This document shows positions 48,705 to 56,905 of a stretch of 64,000 nucleotides of DNA, in pieces. Source of the stretch: JASLCR01 sp964407405 (lineage in GTDB: Bacteria > Patescibacteriota > Saccharimonadia > Saccharimonadales > Saccharimonadaceae); NCBI GenBank assembly GCA_964407405.1, contig CAYOVH010000001.1, positions 201,199 to 265,198 on the forward strand. Reading direction: 5' to 3'. The first letter of the stretch is position 1. Every line of letters starts with the position of its first letter. The notes beneath the pieces were generated by a model. It saw only the letters and a program-made list of their open reading frames with translations, ran no database searches and was not told where the DNA came from. Made by a program: the position numbers and the translations under genes.

Positions 48705-50825
48705 ATGGGTCAACGAAGACTCGCAACGCCGCAGTCTGATGATATGTCAAAGCGGCCAAATGGACAGAAAAAAAAGTCCAACAATACAGTTCTAAACAGC
48801 ACTCAAACCCGTCGAGGCGAGGTGTTCCGCGCGCAACGTCGTACATCAGAAGATGTCAATCTGCGCGCCAGCCAGCATATCATCAATGTGCCGGTCAACA
48901 AGTCAATCTATAACGGCTACGGCGGCAAACAGTTTAGTCTGGCCGACCAAAAGCGCCAAAAGCAGACCCCTGGTCCAAAACTTCGCGTTATCCCGATCGG
49001 CGGTCTGGGCGAAATGGGCATTGGCAAAAATATGATGGCTATCGAGTATGATAATGATATTGTCGTCATCGATATGGGATTTTTGTTTCCGGGCGGCGAC
49101 TATCCGGGCATCAATTACATTACGCCAGATATCACGTGGCTAGAGGAGAACAAGCACAAAGTCCGAGGAGTTGTCTTTACTCACGGGCACCTTGATCACA
49201 TTGGTGCCTTTCGTCATTTGATCCACAAGATTCCGGCGCCAGTCTATGCTAGCAAATTTACGCTTGGCATGCTCAAGCGCACCATGGAGGAGTCAAGCAG
49301 CGGCTACGAGCCGGAATATTACGAACTCAATCCCGAAGCGCACGAGCGAGTACAGCTAGGTGACAGTTTCAGCATCGAGCTTGTCCGTGTCAATCACTCA
49401 ATTCCAGACGCGACGGCAGTTGTCGTCCGAACACCGCTTGGTGTTTTGGTAGATACCGGTGACTGGCGTTTTGAGGACAGTCCGGTTGATGGTAAGAAGT
49501 TTGACCTTGAGCGCTTGACTGAGATTTCTGCCAAAGAGGGCATCTTGCTGCTCATGAACGAATCAACCAACTGTGAATCAGACGGCACGCATACGCACGG
49601 AGAATTCGATATCCAAAAGAGTATGGGACAGGCGATGGAGAAGTATCCAAATTCTCGATTGATTATCAGCTGTTTCTCTTCTCAGCTTCACCGTATGCAG
49701 GTGATTCTTGACGAAGCCAAGCTACACGGCCGCAAAGTCGCCTTTGCCGGGTATAGCATGATCCAAAACATGGAAGTTGCGCTTCGGACAGGGACGATCA
49801 AGGTGCCAAAAGATGTCGTCGTAAAGATGGAAGATATTGTCAAGATGCCAGACGGCAAAGTGACGATCGTCTGTACCGGTTCTCAGGGCGAATTCAATGC
49901 CGTACTCAATCGCATGGCGTCAGGTGCACACAAGTTTATCAAGATCAAAAATTCCGACGTTGTCGTCTTTAGCTCAAATCCGATTCCAGGTAATGAAAAG
50001 TATGTCGTGCGTACGGTCGACGGCCTGATGCGCGAAGGGTCGGATGTGATTCAAAATGGCAAAACTCATCTGACAGGCGTGGGTCCGCTGCACCTTTCGG
50101 GCCATGGTTACTACGATGACCACGTCAAGCTTATCAACGCCCTCAATCCGACCTATTATCTGCCGATTCATGGTGAGTTTCATATGCTCGTACACAATGC
50201 CGAGCTGGCCGAGAAAGAAGCTGGCATTCCGCGCGACAATATCTTTGTGTGTGACAGCGGTGATGTGGTTGAAATCACTACCGAAGGTGCCAGAAAGAAC
50301 GGCCGTATTCCGGTCGGAGGTATCATGTACGATGATTCCGGTGCCATAGTATCAGAAGTCGTTTTAAAAGATCGTATCCACATGGCAAATGAAGGTATGT
50401 TTGTCGTTGTGCTGACTGTTCAGCGCGGTACGGGCCGGTTGCTGACGAGTCCGGATATCATATCCCGCGGATTTATTTATCTTCGTGATAGCGAAGAGCT
50501 GATGGGGTTGATTCGCCAGTATCTCAAGCAAAAAGTTGCTCGTAGTTTCAATGGCAAAAAGACCGATCTTGATCAGCTAAAGAAAGAACTAAAAGACGAA
50601 ATCACGCATATTCTGTATGATCAAACTCGTCGTACTCCGATCGTGATTCCAGTAATCAACGAGATTGGCGGTGGACAGAAGCCGCAAGCTGGTCAGGATT
50701 CAAGGACGGACGGGAAACAGCAAAAGTCATTCAAGCGACCAGCTCCAAAGAAATTCCCGCCACGCCAGGTGCCTGATACCGAAACTGTTGAACCGCGAGT
50801 CCGTGTCGAAAATCGCGGCTACTAG
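48705..50825 (+). CDS. rnj: Ribonuclease J
   Basis: A 706-residue metallo-beta-lactamase/beta-CASP RNase with 5'-3' exo- and endonuclease activity. The metal site is THGHLDHIGAF (H160, H162, D164, H165). The beta-CASP motifs (CFSSQLHRM, AGYSMIQNME, GSQGEFNAV) and the late HLSGHG and PIHGEFHM follow. The N-terminus has an extra ~85 basic, Gln/Asn-rich residues and the C-terminus a basic/Pro tail, so it is longer than the usual ~555. Such extensions may bind RNA or partners. Confidence 0.95.
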   Translation: MGQRRLATPQSDDMSKRPNGQKKKSNNTVLNSTQTRRGEVFRAQRRTSEDVNLRASQHIINVPVNKSIYNGYGGKQFSLADQKRQKQTPGPKLRVIPIGGLGEMGIGKNMMAIEYDNDIVVIDMGFLFPGGDYPGINYITPDITWLEENKHKVRGVVFTHGHLDHIGAFRHLIHKIPAPVYASKFTLGMLKRTMEESSSGYEPEYYELNPEAHERVQLGDSFSIELVRVNHSIPDATAVVVRTPLGVLVDTGDWRFEDSPVDGKKFDLERLTEISAKEGILLLMNESTNCESDGTHTHGEFDIQKSMGQAMEKYPNSRLIISCFSSQLHRMQVILDEAKLHGRKVAFAGYSMIQNMEVALRTGTIKVPKDVVVKMEDIVKMPDGKVTIVCTGSQGEFNAVLNRMASGAHKFIKIKNSDVVVFSSNPIPGNEKYVVRTVDGLMREGSDVIQNGKTHLTGVGPLHLSGHGYYDDHVKLINALNPTYYLPIHGEFHMLVHNAELAEKEAGIPRDNIFVCDSGDVVEITTEGARKNGRIPVGGIMYDDSGAIVSEVVLKDRIHMANEGMFVVVLTVQRGTGRLLTSPDIISRGFIYLRDSEELMGLIRQYLKQKVARSFNGKKTDLDQLKKELKDEITHILYDQTRRTPIVIPVINEIGGGQKPQAGQDSRTDGKQQKSFKRPAPKKFPPRQVPDTETVEPRVRVENRGY

Positions 50826-50834
50826 GTATATGGC

Positions 50835-51329
50835 ATGAGCGAGCCGCATTTTGATGGCAGGATATTAAAGAAGATCGAAGCTCTTCAATTGCCGCACCCC
50901 TATGATTTTGTCTTAAATTCGAGTGGTGCTCTTGCTGAGCGTGGAGTGATCCCAGTTGAAGAGGTTGGGGATATTGATGGCTCGACGTGTGAAACGAACC
51001 ATGAGTATCTGCGCAGGGCTCTTGGGTGGCAAACGATACGCAAGATTATAGGGTATAGCGCAGCTGAGGCACCGATATACGTGAGAGTGACGCATGACCC
51101 GGAAGAGCTTTTCGATGTTCATTATCGGGATTTTTCGCAGTTTGACTACAAGCGTACAGGTAACGGCCGGATTATGCTTGATGAACAAAAGGCGTGTAGT
51201 CAACAGGACCCGAACACCGGTGTTTGGGTAGCAACGGTTGACTACGTAGAGCGGACAAAACGTGAAACTGGTCGAGATAAAGACATGCGGCGCTTGGCGG
51301 CAATTGAGCGATTTCAGAAGGGCAAGTAG
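50835..51329 (+). CDS. Soluble protein of unknown function
   Basis: A 164-residue protein nine bases after rnj, probably co-transcribed. It is rich in charged residues with no known motif. The stretch DGSTCETNHEYLRRALGWQTIRKIIGY may be a helical pair, and the second half has acidic strands (HDPEELFDVHYRDFSQFDY). No membrane or signal segment. Confidence 0.6.
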   Translation: MSEPHFDGRILKKIEALQLPHPYDFVLNSSGALAERGVIPVEEVGDIDGSTCETNHEYLRRALGWQTIRKIIGYSAAEAPIYVRVTHDPEELFDVHYRDFSQFDYKRTGNGRIMLDEQKACSQQDPNTGVWVATVDYVERTKRETGRDKDMRRLAAIERFQKGK

Positions 51330-51407
51330 CTTGACAATTATTCTCTAGTGTGTTAGTATAAAAGATGTAAGCAACCCAAAACAAACAATAAGATAATAAA
51401 TAGAATC

Positions 51408-51728
51408 ATGTTTTCACATCTAATCGAAGTGCTATATTTGACTGCCGCAACGATCGCTATCGGGGCCTGCGTACCTCAGCTAAGGCAGTTGATCAAAGCA
51501 AAAGCGTCCGATGAATTGAACCTGAGTACATGGGTACTATGGGCGATGACTCAAACCATCACCCTGGTGTATGTCATAAGTATTGGAAACACATTGATGA
51601 CAGTGGTAAATACTGTATGGGTCAGCTTCTATGTCGCGATGGCAGCACTCATTATTAAATATCGATACAAGGGCCGATCGGCAAGCGCTATTGATATGAC
51701 GGAAGCTCCTATAGAGACCAAAGCATAA
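51408..51728 (+). CDS. SemiSWEET / PQ-loop sugar transporter-like protein
   Basis: A 106-residue protein with three membrane helices, the half-transporter size that dimerises. The PQ motif is CVPQLRQL (P23-Q24) in the first helix, followed by LNLSTWVLW in the second. SemiSWEETs pass sugars by facilitated diffusion. The promoter is strong (TTGACA 51331-51336, 17 bp, TAGTAT 51354-51359) with an AU-rich leader of about 42 bases and no clear SD. Import of host sugars would fit an epibiont. Confidence 0.85.
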   Translation: MFSHLIEVLYLTAATIAIGACVPQLRQLIKAKASDELNLSTWVLWAMTQTITLVYVISIGNTLMTVVNTVWVSFYVAMAALIIKYRYKGRSASAIDMTEAPIETKA

Positions 51729-51756
51729 ACATCTTGCAAAACATTGTAATTTTTGC

Positions 51757-51836
51757 TATAATGCAAGTATTCGAATGAATAGTCAAGCACCTGCACTATT
51801 CCGAATATTACCAATCAGGGTATAATAGACAAAGTT
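51757..51836 (+). promoter_or_regulatory. Two promoters and a leader hairpin before ftsK
   Basis: TATAAT at 51757-51762 (extended TGC) would start RNA at the foot of a bulged 13-bp hairpin: TATTCG-aat-GAATAGT (51768-51783) with ACTATTC-CGAATA (51795-51807). A second TATAAT at 51821-51826 lies ten bases before the ATG. The hairpin may be an operator or mRNA stability element. Confidence 0.5.
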
Positions 51837-54086
51837 ATGGCAAAAAGAAAAACGACACGGAAGACGACTAGGAAGCGCAAGAGCGCAAAGAAAGTCGAAA
51901 CGCCGCAGCATACGTTGCCGGAAGGCTTTTGGAATCAAGTTGGTGCGGTTGTCTTGATCGCGCTGGCACTTCTTTTGATTGTGGCGTGGTTTGGCGTCGG
52001 CGGGCCAGTACTTGAGTGGATTCAGACAGCATCGCTCTCTACGGTCGGGTGGGCAATGTATATATTGCCGTTTCTCTTTATCTACGTGGCGGTAGAGACG
52101 TTCCGATCTGAGGAGAATCGCCTGCCTTTTGTGGTGAAATTCGCCTCGGTTCTATTCATTGTGCAATTGTCGGGACTATTTGGTCTTATGAAAGACGAAT
52201 CGGCGAGTCACGGTGGGTTTGTCGGCGATACGCTCAATTCTGCTATGCTGACCCTTGTTGATAGTGGAGTGGCAGCGTTTATCTATATCCTTTTGATTGT
52301 TCTGACACTTCTATTCGTGCTTCGTCTGACGCCAAAAGCCATTATCAATCGCCTGCGCAGTCTCAACAATAATGTTAGTGAAGAGCAGGCAAACAACAGT
52401 AAAGTCATGAAAGAAGCTCAGGCAGCCGATGGGCCAAAGGCATCGACAGTTGGCGAGCTCAAACTCAATGCTGGCGTACCGACTCTCGACGCCGCCGAAA
52501 GCAAAAAAGCTGCTCGTCTGTCGAGTCTCAAGAGCAGCGTTGCACCAGATAAAGTTGCCGAAGAACAGGCAGCGCTGGTATCTGCGGCCGATCCAAATTG
52601 GGAGGCACCGAGCCTCGATCTACTTGAGAAAAAGCAAAGTCCGGCTGATGCTGGTGATGTACAGCACAATGCACAGGTCATTCAGGATACTTTGGGTGAG
52701 TTTAATATCAATGTTGAGATGGAGGGCGCCAATATCGGTCCGAAAGTGACCCAGTATACGTTGAAACCGCCGGCTGGCGTCAAACTGACGCGCATTTCAG
52801 CGCTTGAGACAAATCTGGCACTCAATCTAGCTGCCCAAAGCTTGCGTATCGAAGCGCCTATTCCGGGCCAGCGTGCGGTTGGTATTGAAGTGCCAAACCG
52901 CAAGGCGGCTGATGTCCGCTTGAGGGGTATTTTGGAGTCAAAGGAGTGGACGAGTACGCGCGAGCCACTCGGGTTTGCGATCGGCAAGGATATTTCTGGT
53001 GAAGCGGTAGTCGGTAGGCTTAATAAAATGCCGCATCTTTTGATCGCCGGTCAGACCGGTTCTGGTAAATCAGTGATGATTAATACACTTCTGACGAGCC
53101 TTTTGTATCGCAATTCGCCCTCAGAAATGAAGCTGATCCTTGTCGACCCAAAGCAAGTCGAGATGGCACCCTACGAGGATATTCCACATCTGCTCACACC
53201 AGTAATTACCGAGCCGGAAAAGACGATTAGCGCACTTAAGTGGGCTGTCAATGAGATGGAACGCCGCTACAAACTACTCGCCGAAGAAAAAGTACGTGAT
53301 ATCGCGAGCTACAACAAAAAAGTCCAGTCTGGCGGTACAAAGATTGCTGTCGAAGACGAAGAGGGCCGCAAGCAGCAGGTCGAAGAAGGCAATATGCCGT
53401 ATGTTGTGATCGTGATTGACGAGCTAGCCGATCTGATGATGGTGGCGGCACGTGATGTCGAAGCACTGATTGTCCGTCTAGCACAAAAGGCCCGAGCGGT
53501 CGGTATCCATCTAGTGCTGGCTACCCAGCGTCCGAGTGTTGACGTCATTACTGGTCTTATCAAGGCAAATGTGCCGGCTAGGATTGCCTTTACTGTGGCG
53601 AGTCAGATCGACTCACGAACGATTCTCGACCAGATTGGCGCTGAAAAGCTACTTGGCCAGGGTGATATGCTTATGAAAACTGCCGAGATGGGCAAGCCAA
53701 AGCGTATCCAGGGCGCTTGGGTGATGGACGAGGAAGTCCTGAAGATTACCGACCATCTGCGTATGCAATCAGCGCCGCAATACAACGATGAGATCATCTC
53801 GCAGCCTGTCCAGCTTAATGGCAAGGGCGGTGTGGTGATGGATATGGGACACGAAGGCGGGGACGATATGTATCAGGACGCACTGCGTGTGGTCGTGGAG
53901 AGCGGCAAAGCATCAACTAGCTTGTTGCAGCGGCGCCTGCGTGTCGGCTATGCCCGGGCGGCTCGTATTATCGAAGAGATGGAAGAGCAGGGTGTCATCG
54001 GTCCGGCCGATGGTTCGCGACCTCGAGAAGTACTGATTTCAAGTCTTGATGATCTTGGGGGTAGCGATACCACTGAAGACTACTAA
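51837..54086 (+). CDS. ftsK: FtsK/SpoIIIE DNA translocase
   Basis: A 749-residue membrane-anchored DNA pump that moves chromosome ends out of the closing septum. A basic start (KRKTTRKTTRKRKSAKK) precedes four membrane helices (residues ~30-160) and a short Ala/Lys-rich linker. The motor has Walker A GQTGSGKSV (about residue 404), VIVIDELADLMM (Walker B) and LATQRPSVDVITG. The C-terminal gamma winged helix (STSLLQRRLRVGYARAARIIEEME) recognises KOPS-like sites. The linker is much shorter than in E. coli. Confidence 0.96.
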   Translation: MAKRKTTRKTTRKRKSAKKVETPQHTLPEGFWNQVGAVVLIALALLLIVAWFGVGGPVLEWIQTASLSTVGWAMYILPFLFIYVAVETFRSEENRLPFVVKFASVLFIVQLSGLFGLMKDESASHGGFVGDTLNSAMLTLVDSGVAAFIYILLIVLTLLFVLRLTPKAIINRLRSLNNNVSEEQANNSKVMKEAQAADGPKASTVGELKLNAGVPTLDAAESKKAARLSSLKSSVAPDKVAEEQAALVSAADPNWEAPSLDLLEKKQSPADAGDVQHNAQVIQDTLGEFNINVEMEGANIGPKVTQYTLKPPAGVKLTRISALETNLALNLAAQSLRIEAPIPGQRAVGIEVPNRKAADVRLRGILESKEWTSTREPLGFAIGKDISGEAVVGRLNKMPHLLIAGQTGSGKSVMINTLLTSLLYRNSPSEMKLILVDPKQVEMAPYEDIPHLLTPVITEPEKTISALKWAVNEMERRYKLLAEEKVRDIASYNKKVQSGGTKIAVEDEEGRKQQVEEGNMPYVVIVIDELADLMMVAARDVEALIVRLAQKARAVGIHLVLATQRPSVDVITGLIKANVPARIAFTVASQIDSRTILDQIGAEKLLGQGDMLMKTAEMGKPKRIQGAWVMDEEVLKITDHLRMQSAPQYNDEIISQPVQLNGKGGVVMDMGHEGGDDMYQDALRVVVESGKASTSLLQRRLRVGYARAARIIEEMEEQGVIGPADGSRPREVLISSLDDLGGSDTTEDY

Positions 54087-54164
54087 TTTAAATCTTTCTA
54101 CCAAGGCTGCCATCAGGCCGCCTCTTTGCGCTATCAGCAACTAGTATTTTCCTCTTATCTCTGG

Positions 54165-54249
54165 TATAATTATCTTTGTTATTAACCCAAGCTTATCTGA
54201 AACAGGATAAGCATCCCTCGGCAGAGGGATTCCAAGAGGAGGAATGTCT
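54165..54249 (+). promoter_or_regulatory. Promoter and leader of rpsF operon
   Basis: GGTATAATTAT starts a leader of about 75 bases with two hairpins, CTTATC-TGAAACAG-GATAAG and CCCTC-GGCA-GAGGG. AGGAGG follows, seven bases before ATG 54250. It may be an S6:S18 autoregulatory leader, though I cannot place its conserved CCG element. Confidence 0.45.
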
Positions 54250-54594
54250 ATGCAGCAGTACGAACTGACAGTACTGGTACATCCGGATCTCGAGAGCGAG
54301 ATCGAAAAAACCATTGAGACGATCAAGTCGCTCGTCACTGACAATGGTGGTAAAGTACTCAAAGAAGACAACTGGGGCAAGAAGAAATTAGCCTACAGTA
54401 TTAAGAAAGAGGACTTTGCTATCTACGTAGCCTTTGATGTCGAGCTTCCAGCTGATGCACCGCTCAAGATATCAAATGCACTCAATATCGTTGACCACAC
54501 TCTGCGCTACCTACTTGTAAAGGTAGATGAAAAAGAGCGTACCAAGCGCGAGGTATCAAAGAAGAAAACATCTGAAGACAGTTCAGAGGAGTAG
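54250..54594 (+). CDS. rpsF: 30S ribosomal protein S6
   Basis: A 114-residue protein that binds S18 on the platform of the small subunit. YELTVLVHPDLE, NWGKKKLAYSIKKEDFAIYVAFD and DHTLRYLLVKVD fit the family. An ATG at 54244 is also in frame but lies only one base after AGGAGG, so 54250 is preferred. The tail is Lys/Glu/Ser-rich. It heads the classic rpsF-ssb-rpsR order. Confidence 0.96.
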   Translation: MQQYELTVLVHPDLESEIEKTIETIKSLVTDNGGKVLKEDNWGKKKLAYSIKKEDFAIYVAFDVELPADAPLKISNALNIVDHTLRYLLVKVDEKERTKREVSKKKTSEDSSEE

Positions 54595-54602
54595 GAGGGG
54601 AA

Positions 54603-55049
54603 ATGGCACGTTCAATCAATCAGGTAATCTTGATGGGACGTCTAACGCGCGACCCTGAGCAGCGCACGACGACAACCGGCAAGACTATCGCGAGCTTTTC
54701 GGTCGCGGTTGACCGCCCGACTCAAGACGATCAGGCAGACTTTTTCAACATCACGGCATGGGAAAAACTTGGCGATCTCGTCATGCAGTATCTTTCAAAG
54801 GGTCGTCGCGTGCTCATTCAGGGACGCCTGCGTCAAGATAGTTGGGATGACAAAGAGAGCGGCCAAAAACGCTCGCGTGTCGAAGTGGTTGCAACTGACG
54901 TAACCTTTCTCGATAGTCCGGGCGGTGGCGATGGCCAAAGCGCTCCGGCTCCAAGCTCAAATGGCAGCACGAATTCCAAGGCTTCAAATGATGTTGCGCC
55001 AGATGATATTGATGATAAGCCTATTGATCTTTCAGAAATCCCATTCTAG
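54603..55049 (+). CDS. ssb: Single-stranded DNA-binding protein
   Basis: A 148-residue OB-fold protein that coats single-stranded DNA. SINQVILMGRLTRDPEQRTT, the WEKLGDLVMQYLSKGRRVLIQGRL strand pair, and the acidic C-terminal peptide ending DLSEIPF, which docks partner proteins, are all present. AGGAGGGG precedes the ATG. It lies between rpsF and rpsR as in most bacteria. Confidence 0.97.
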   Translation: MARSINQVILMGRLTRDPEQRTTTTGKTIASFSVAVDRPTQDDQADFFNITAWEKLGDLVMQYLSKGRRVLIQGRLRQDSWDDKESGQKRSRVEVVATDVTFLDSPGGGDGQSAPAPSSNGSTNSKASNDVAPDDIDDKPIDLSEIPF

Positions 55050-55064
55050 ATCGATCATTTTCTG

Positions 55065-55161
55065 AACGCACATTGCGGCGTTGGAGCTTCCGGGTTTCGC
55101 TCGCTGTATGTCAAATACAGCTTCGCTCCAATCCTCAGCTCCGCCTTGCACTGCACGTTCA
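55065..55161. repeat. Nested palindrome between ssb and rpsR
   Basis: GAACG (55065) and CGTTC (55157) enclose GGAGCT (55084) and AGCTCC (55138), which enclose the perfect hairpin GCTGTAT-GTCAA-ATACAGC (55104-55122). GC and GGC bases near the middle stem also pair. It separates ssb from rpsR and could be an mRNA processing site, a weak terminator, or a small RNA. Confidence 0.5.
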
Positions 55162-55202
55162 CAAAACAATCGCAGTTTTATAGTATATAAAGGAGAATAT
55201 CC

Positions 55203-55406
55203 ATGATTCAAAAACGATTTAAAAAAGATGTAGTCACCTATTTTGACTACCGTGATGTAAAGACCTTGCAGCGCTACATCAATGCCTACGGGCAGATCGA
55301 ACCGATCTCAAAGACCGGTCTAAGCGTCAAGCAGCAGCGCCAGCTGGCTGTCGCGATCAAGCGCGCACGTCACCTCGCACTGTTGCCATTTGTTACACAA
55401 GGGTAG
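55203..55406 (+). CDS. rpsR: 30S ribosomal protein S18
   Basis: A 67-residue partner of S6. DVVTYFDYRDVKTLQRYINAYGQI and SKTGLSVKQQRQLAVAIKRARHLALLPF are typical. AAAGGAG precedes the ATG, and TATAGT/TATATA upstream may be a separate promoter. It lacks a zinc CxxC motif. Confidence 0.97.
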   Translation: MIQKRFKKDVVTYFDYRDVKTLQRYINAYGQIEPISKTGLSVKQQRQLAVAIKRARHLALLPFVTQG

Positions 55407-55409
55407 TCC

Positions 55410-55970
55410 ATGTATCAGCCAACTGATCTCAAGAAAGGCACGGTCGTCCAGCTCGACGGCAAGCCGTATCGCGTTGTCGAGTATGGACAAAAAGTAATGG
55501 GCCGTGGCGGTTCTATCGTCAATGTCCGTCTCAAAAACCTGCTTGATGGTAGTGTCATTCCGAAGACATTCAAAGGACAAGACAAGATCGAGCCAGCCGA
55601 AGTGAACAACAAAACTGTTCAATATCTCTACAGTGATGACGGCACCTATTTCTTCATGGACCCGGAAAGCTTTGAGCAATTTGAGCTTCCGACAGATGTT
55701 GTCGATGCGGCGAAAGATTACCTAAAAGAGGGCGATAGCCTGAGTTTACAGTTTTTCGGTGATCGCGTCATCAATGTTGAGCTGCCAAAAAATCTTTTCT
55801 TGGAAGTAACCTATACCGAAGAAGTAGTAAAGGGCGACACGACGAATGCCGTGACAAAAGATGCCACGGTTGAAACAGGCCTCACGATCCGTGTGCCAGC
55901 GTTTATCAAGACCGGTGATATCATCAGTGTCGATACGACGACGGGTGAGTATCGCGAACGAAAGAAGTAG
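55410..55970 (+). CDS. efp: Elongation factor P
   Basis: A 186-residue factor that helps ribosomes form bonds at polyproline stretches. It has three beta-barrel domains. The tip of the first-domain loop is VMGRGGSIV, with Arg (R32) where the lysylated or hydroxylated Lys of E. coli sits. R32 is rhamnosylated by EarP in Pseudomonas; no modifying enzyme is in the window. It starts three bases after rpsR, so it is part of that operon. Several Pro-rich proteins here would need it. Confidence 0.95.
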   Translation: MYQPTDLKKGTVVQLDGKPYRVVEYGQKVMGRGGSIVNVRLKNLLDGSVIPKTFKGQDKIEPAEVNNKTVQYLYSDDGTYFFMDPESFEQFELPTDVVDAAKDYLKEGDSLSLQFFGDRVINVELPKNLFLEVTYTEEVVKGDTTNAVTKDATVETGLTIRVPAFIKTGDIISVDTTTGEYRERKK

Positions 55971-55972
55971 CT

Positions 55973-56689
55973 ATGCGCCAGCGGCTTGATGCATTTTTGG
56001 TCGCGCGAAAGACTGCACCGACACGCTCGCAGGCGGAGTCGATGATTCGACTTGGAGATGTCAAGATCAATGGCCAGGTTGTTTTACGGCCTGGCCATTT
56101 TGTTGGTCCGAATGATCGCGTTGTTGTCGCAGACAAGCAGCGCTACGTGTCGCGGGCGGGCTTAAAGCTTGCTAGTGTGGCCGAAGCGTTGAAGCTTGAT
56201 TTTGGAGACAAGATCGTCCTTGATGTTGGTTCATCAACAGGCGGATTTACTGACTATGCATTGCAACATGGCGCCCAAAAGATCATTGCTGTAGATGTCG
56301 GCACCGATCAGCTGCATCCTCGCCTGCACGGCCATCCGCGTATCGCATTACACGAAAAGACAGATATTCGCGACTTTATCCCTGAGGAGTCTATCGATAT
56401 CATTGTCATGGATGTCAGCTTTATATCCCTACGGGAGATATTGCCGCATATCGCTGATATATCGACGAAACATACGCAGATTGTAGCTATGTTGAAGCCG
56501 CAGTTTGAAGCGGGCAGAGCACAGGTCAATAAAGGCATTATCAAAAATGATTCGATCAGGCGCCAGATAGTAAAAGATTTTGAAATGTGGGCCAAAAACA
56601 GGTTTGTGGTGGTCGACAAAAAAGATAGCGATGTGGCTGGGAGCAAGGGAAATCGTGAGCGGTTTTACCTTTTGCAAAGAATAGCCTGA
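55973..56689 (+). CDS. TlyA-family rRNA 2'-O-methyltransferase
   Basis: A 238-residue protein. An N-terminal S4 RNA-binding domain (MRQRLDAFLVARKTAPTRSQAESMIRLGDVKINGQVV) is fused to an FtsJ-like methyltransferase with SAM motif VLDVGSSTGGFTDYAL and the KPQFEAG motif. TlyA methylates 16S and/or 23S rRNA and is needed for capreomycin sensitivity in mycobacteria. It starts two bases after efp. Confidence 0.92.
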   Translation: MRQRLDAFLVARKTAPTRSQAESMIRLGDVKINGQVVLRPGHFVGPNDRVVVADKQRYVSRAGLKLASVAEALKLDFGDKIVLDVGSSTGGFTDYALQHGAQKIIAVDVGTDQLHPRLHGHPRIALHEKTDIRDFIPEESIDIIVMDVSFISLREILPHIADISTKHTQIVAMLKPQFEAGRAQVNKGIIKNDSIRRQIVKDFEMWAKNRFVVVDKKDSDVAGSKGNRERFYLLQRIA

Positions 56690-56714
56690 AATTTACTTTT
56701 CCTCTCAACCATGG

Positions 56715-56905
56715 TATAATGTATATACTTGACATCTGTAGCAAGGTGTCGGTGTTGCTGAGGTATGTCCAGCTAGAGCAGGATTGCTCGCTGTCGACGA
56801 CCGTCGGCAGTTAACAATTTGGTTCTAGCGCTATACTTTCAGTAGACCCATCTCAGTTTTGGGACGGGGAGGGAAGTTCCACCAATTAGTAGGGAGGGAA
56901 CCGAG
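56715..56905 (+). promoter_or_regulatory. Promoter and long leader of the secreted protein/sortase operon
   Basis: A TATAAT lies just after tlyA and TTGACA at about 56730. The leader contains CTGTCGACG-AC-CGTCGGCAG, a 9-bp stem with one G-U pair, and then TTAACAATTT. The SD is AGGGAGGGA. No convincing leader peptide is seen. Confidence 0.4.
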
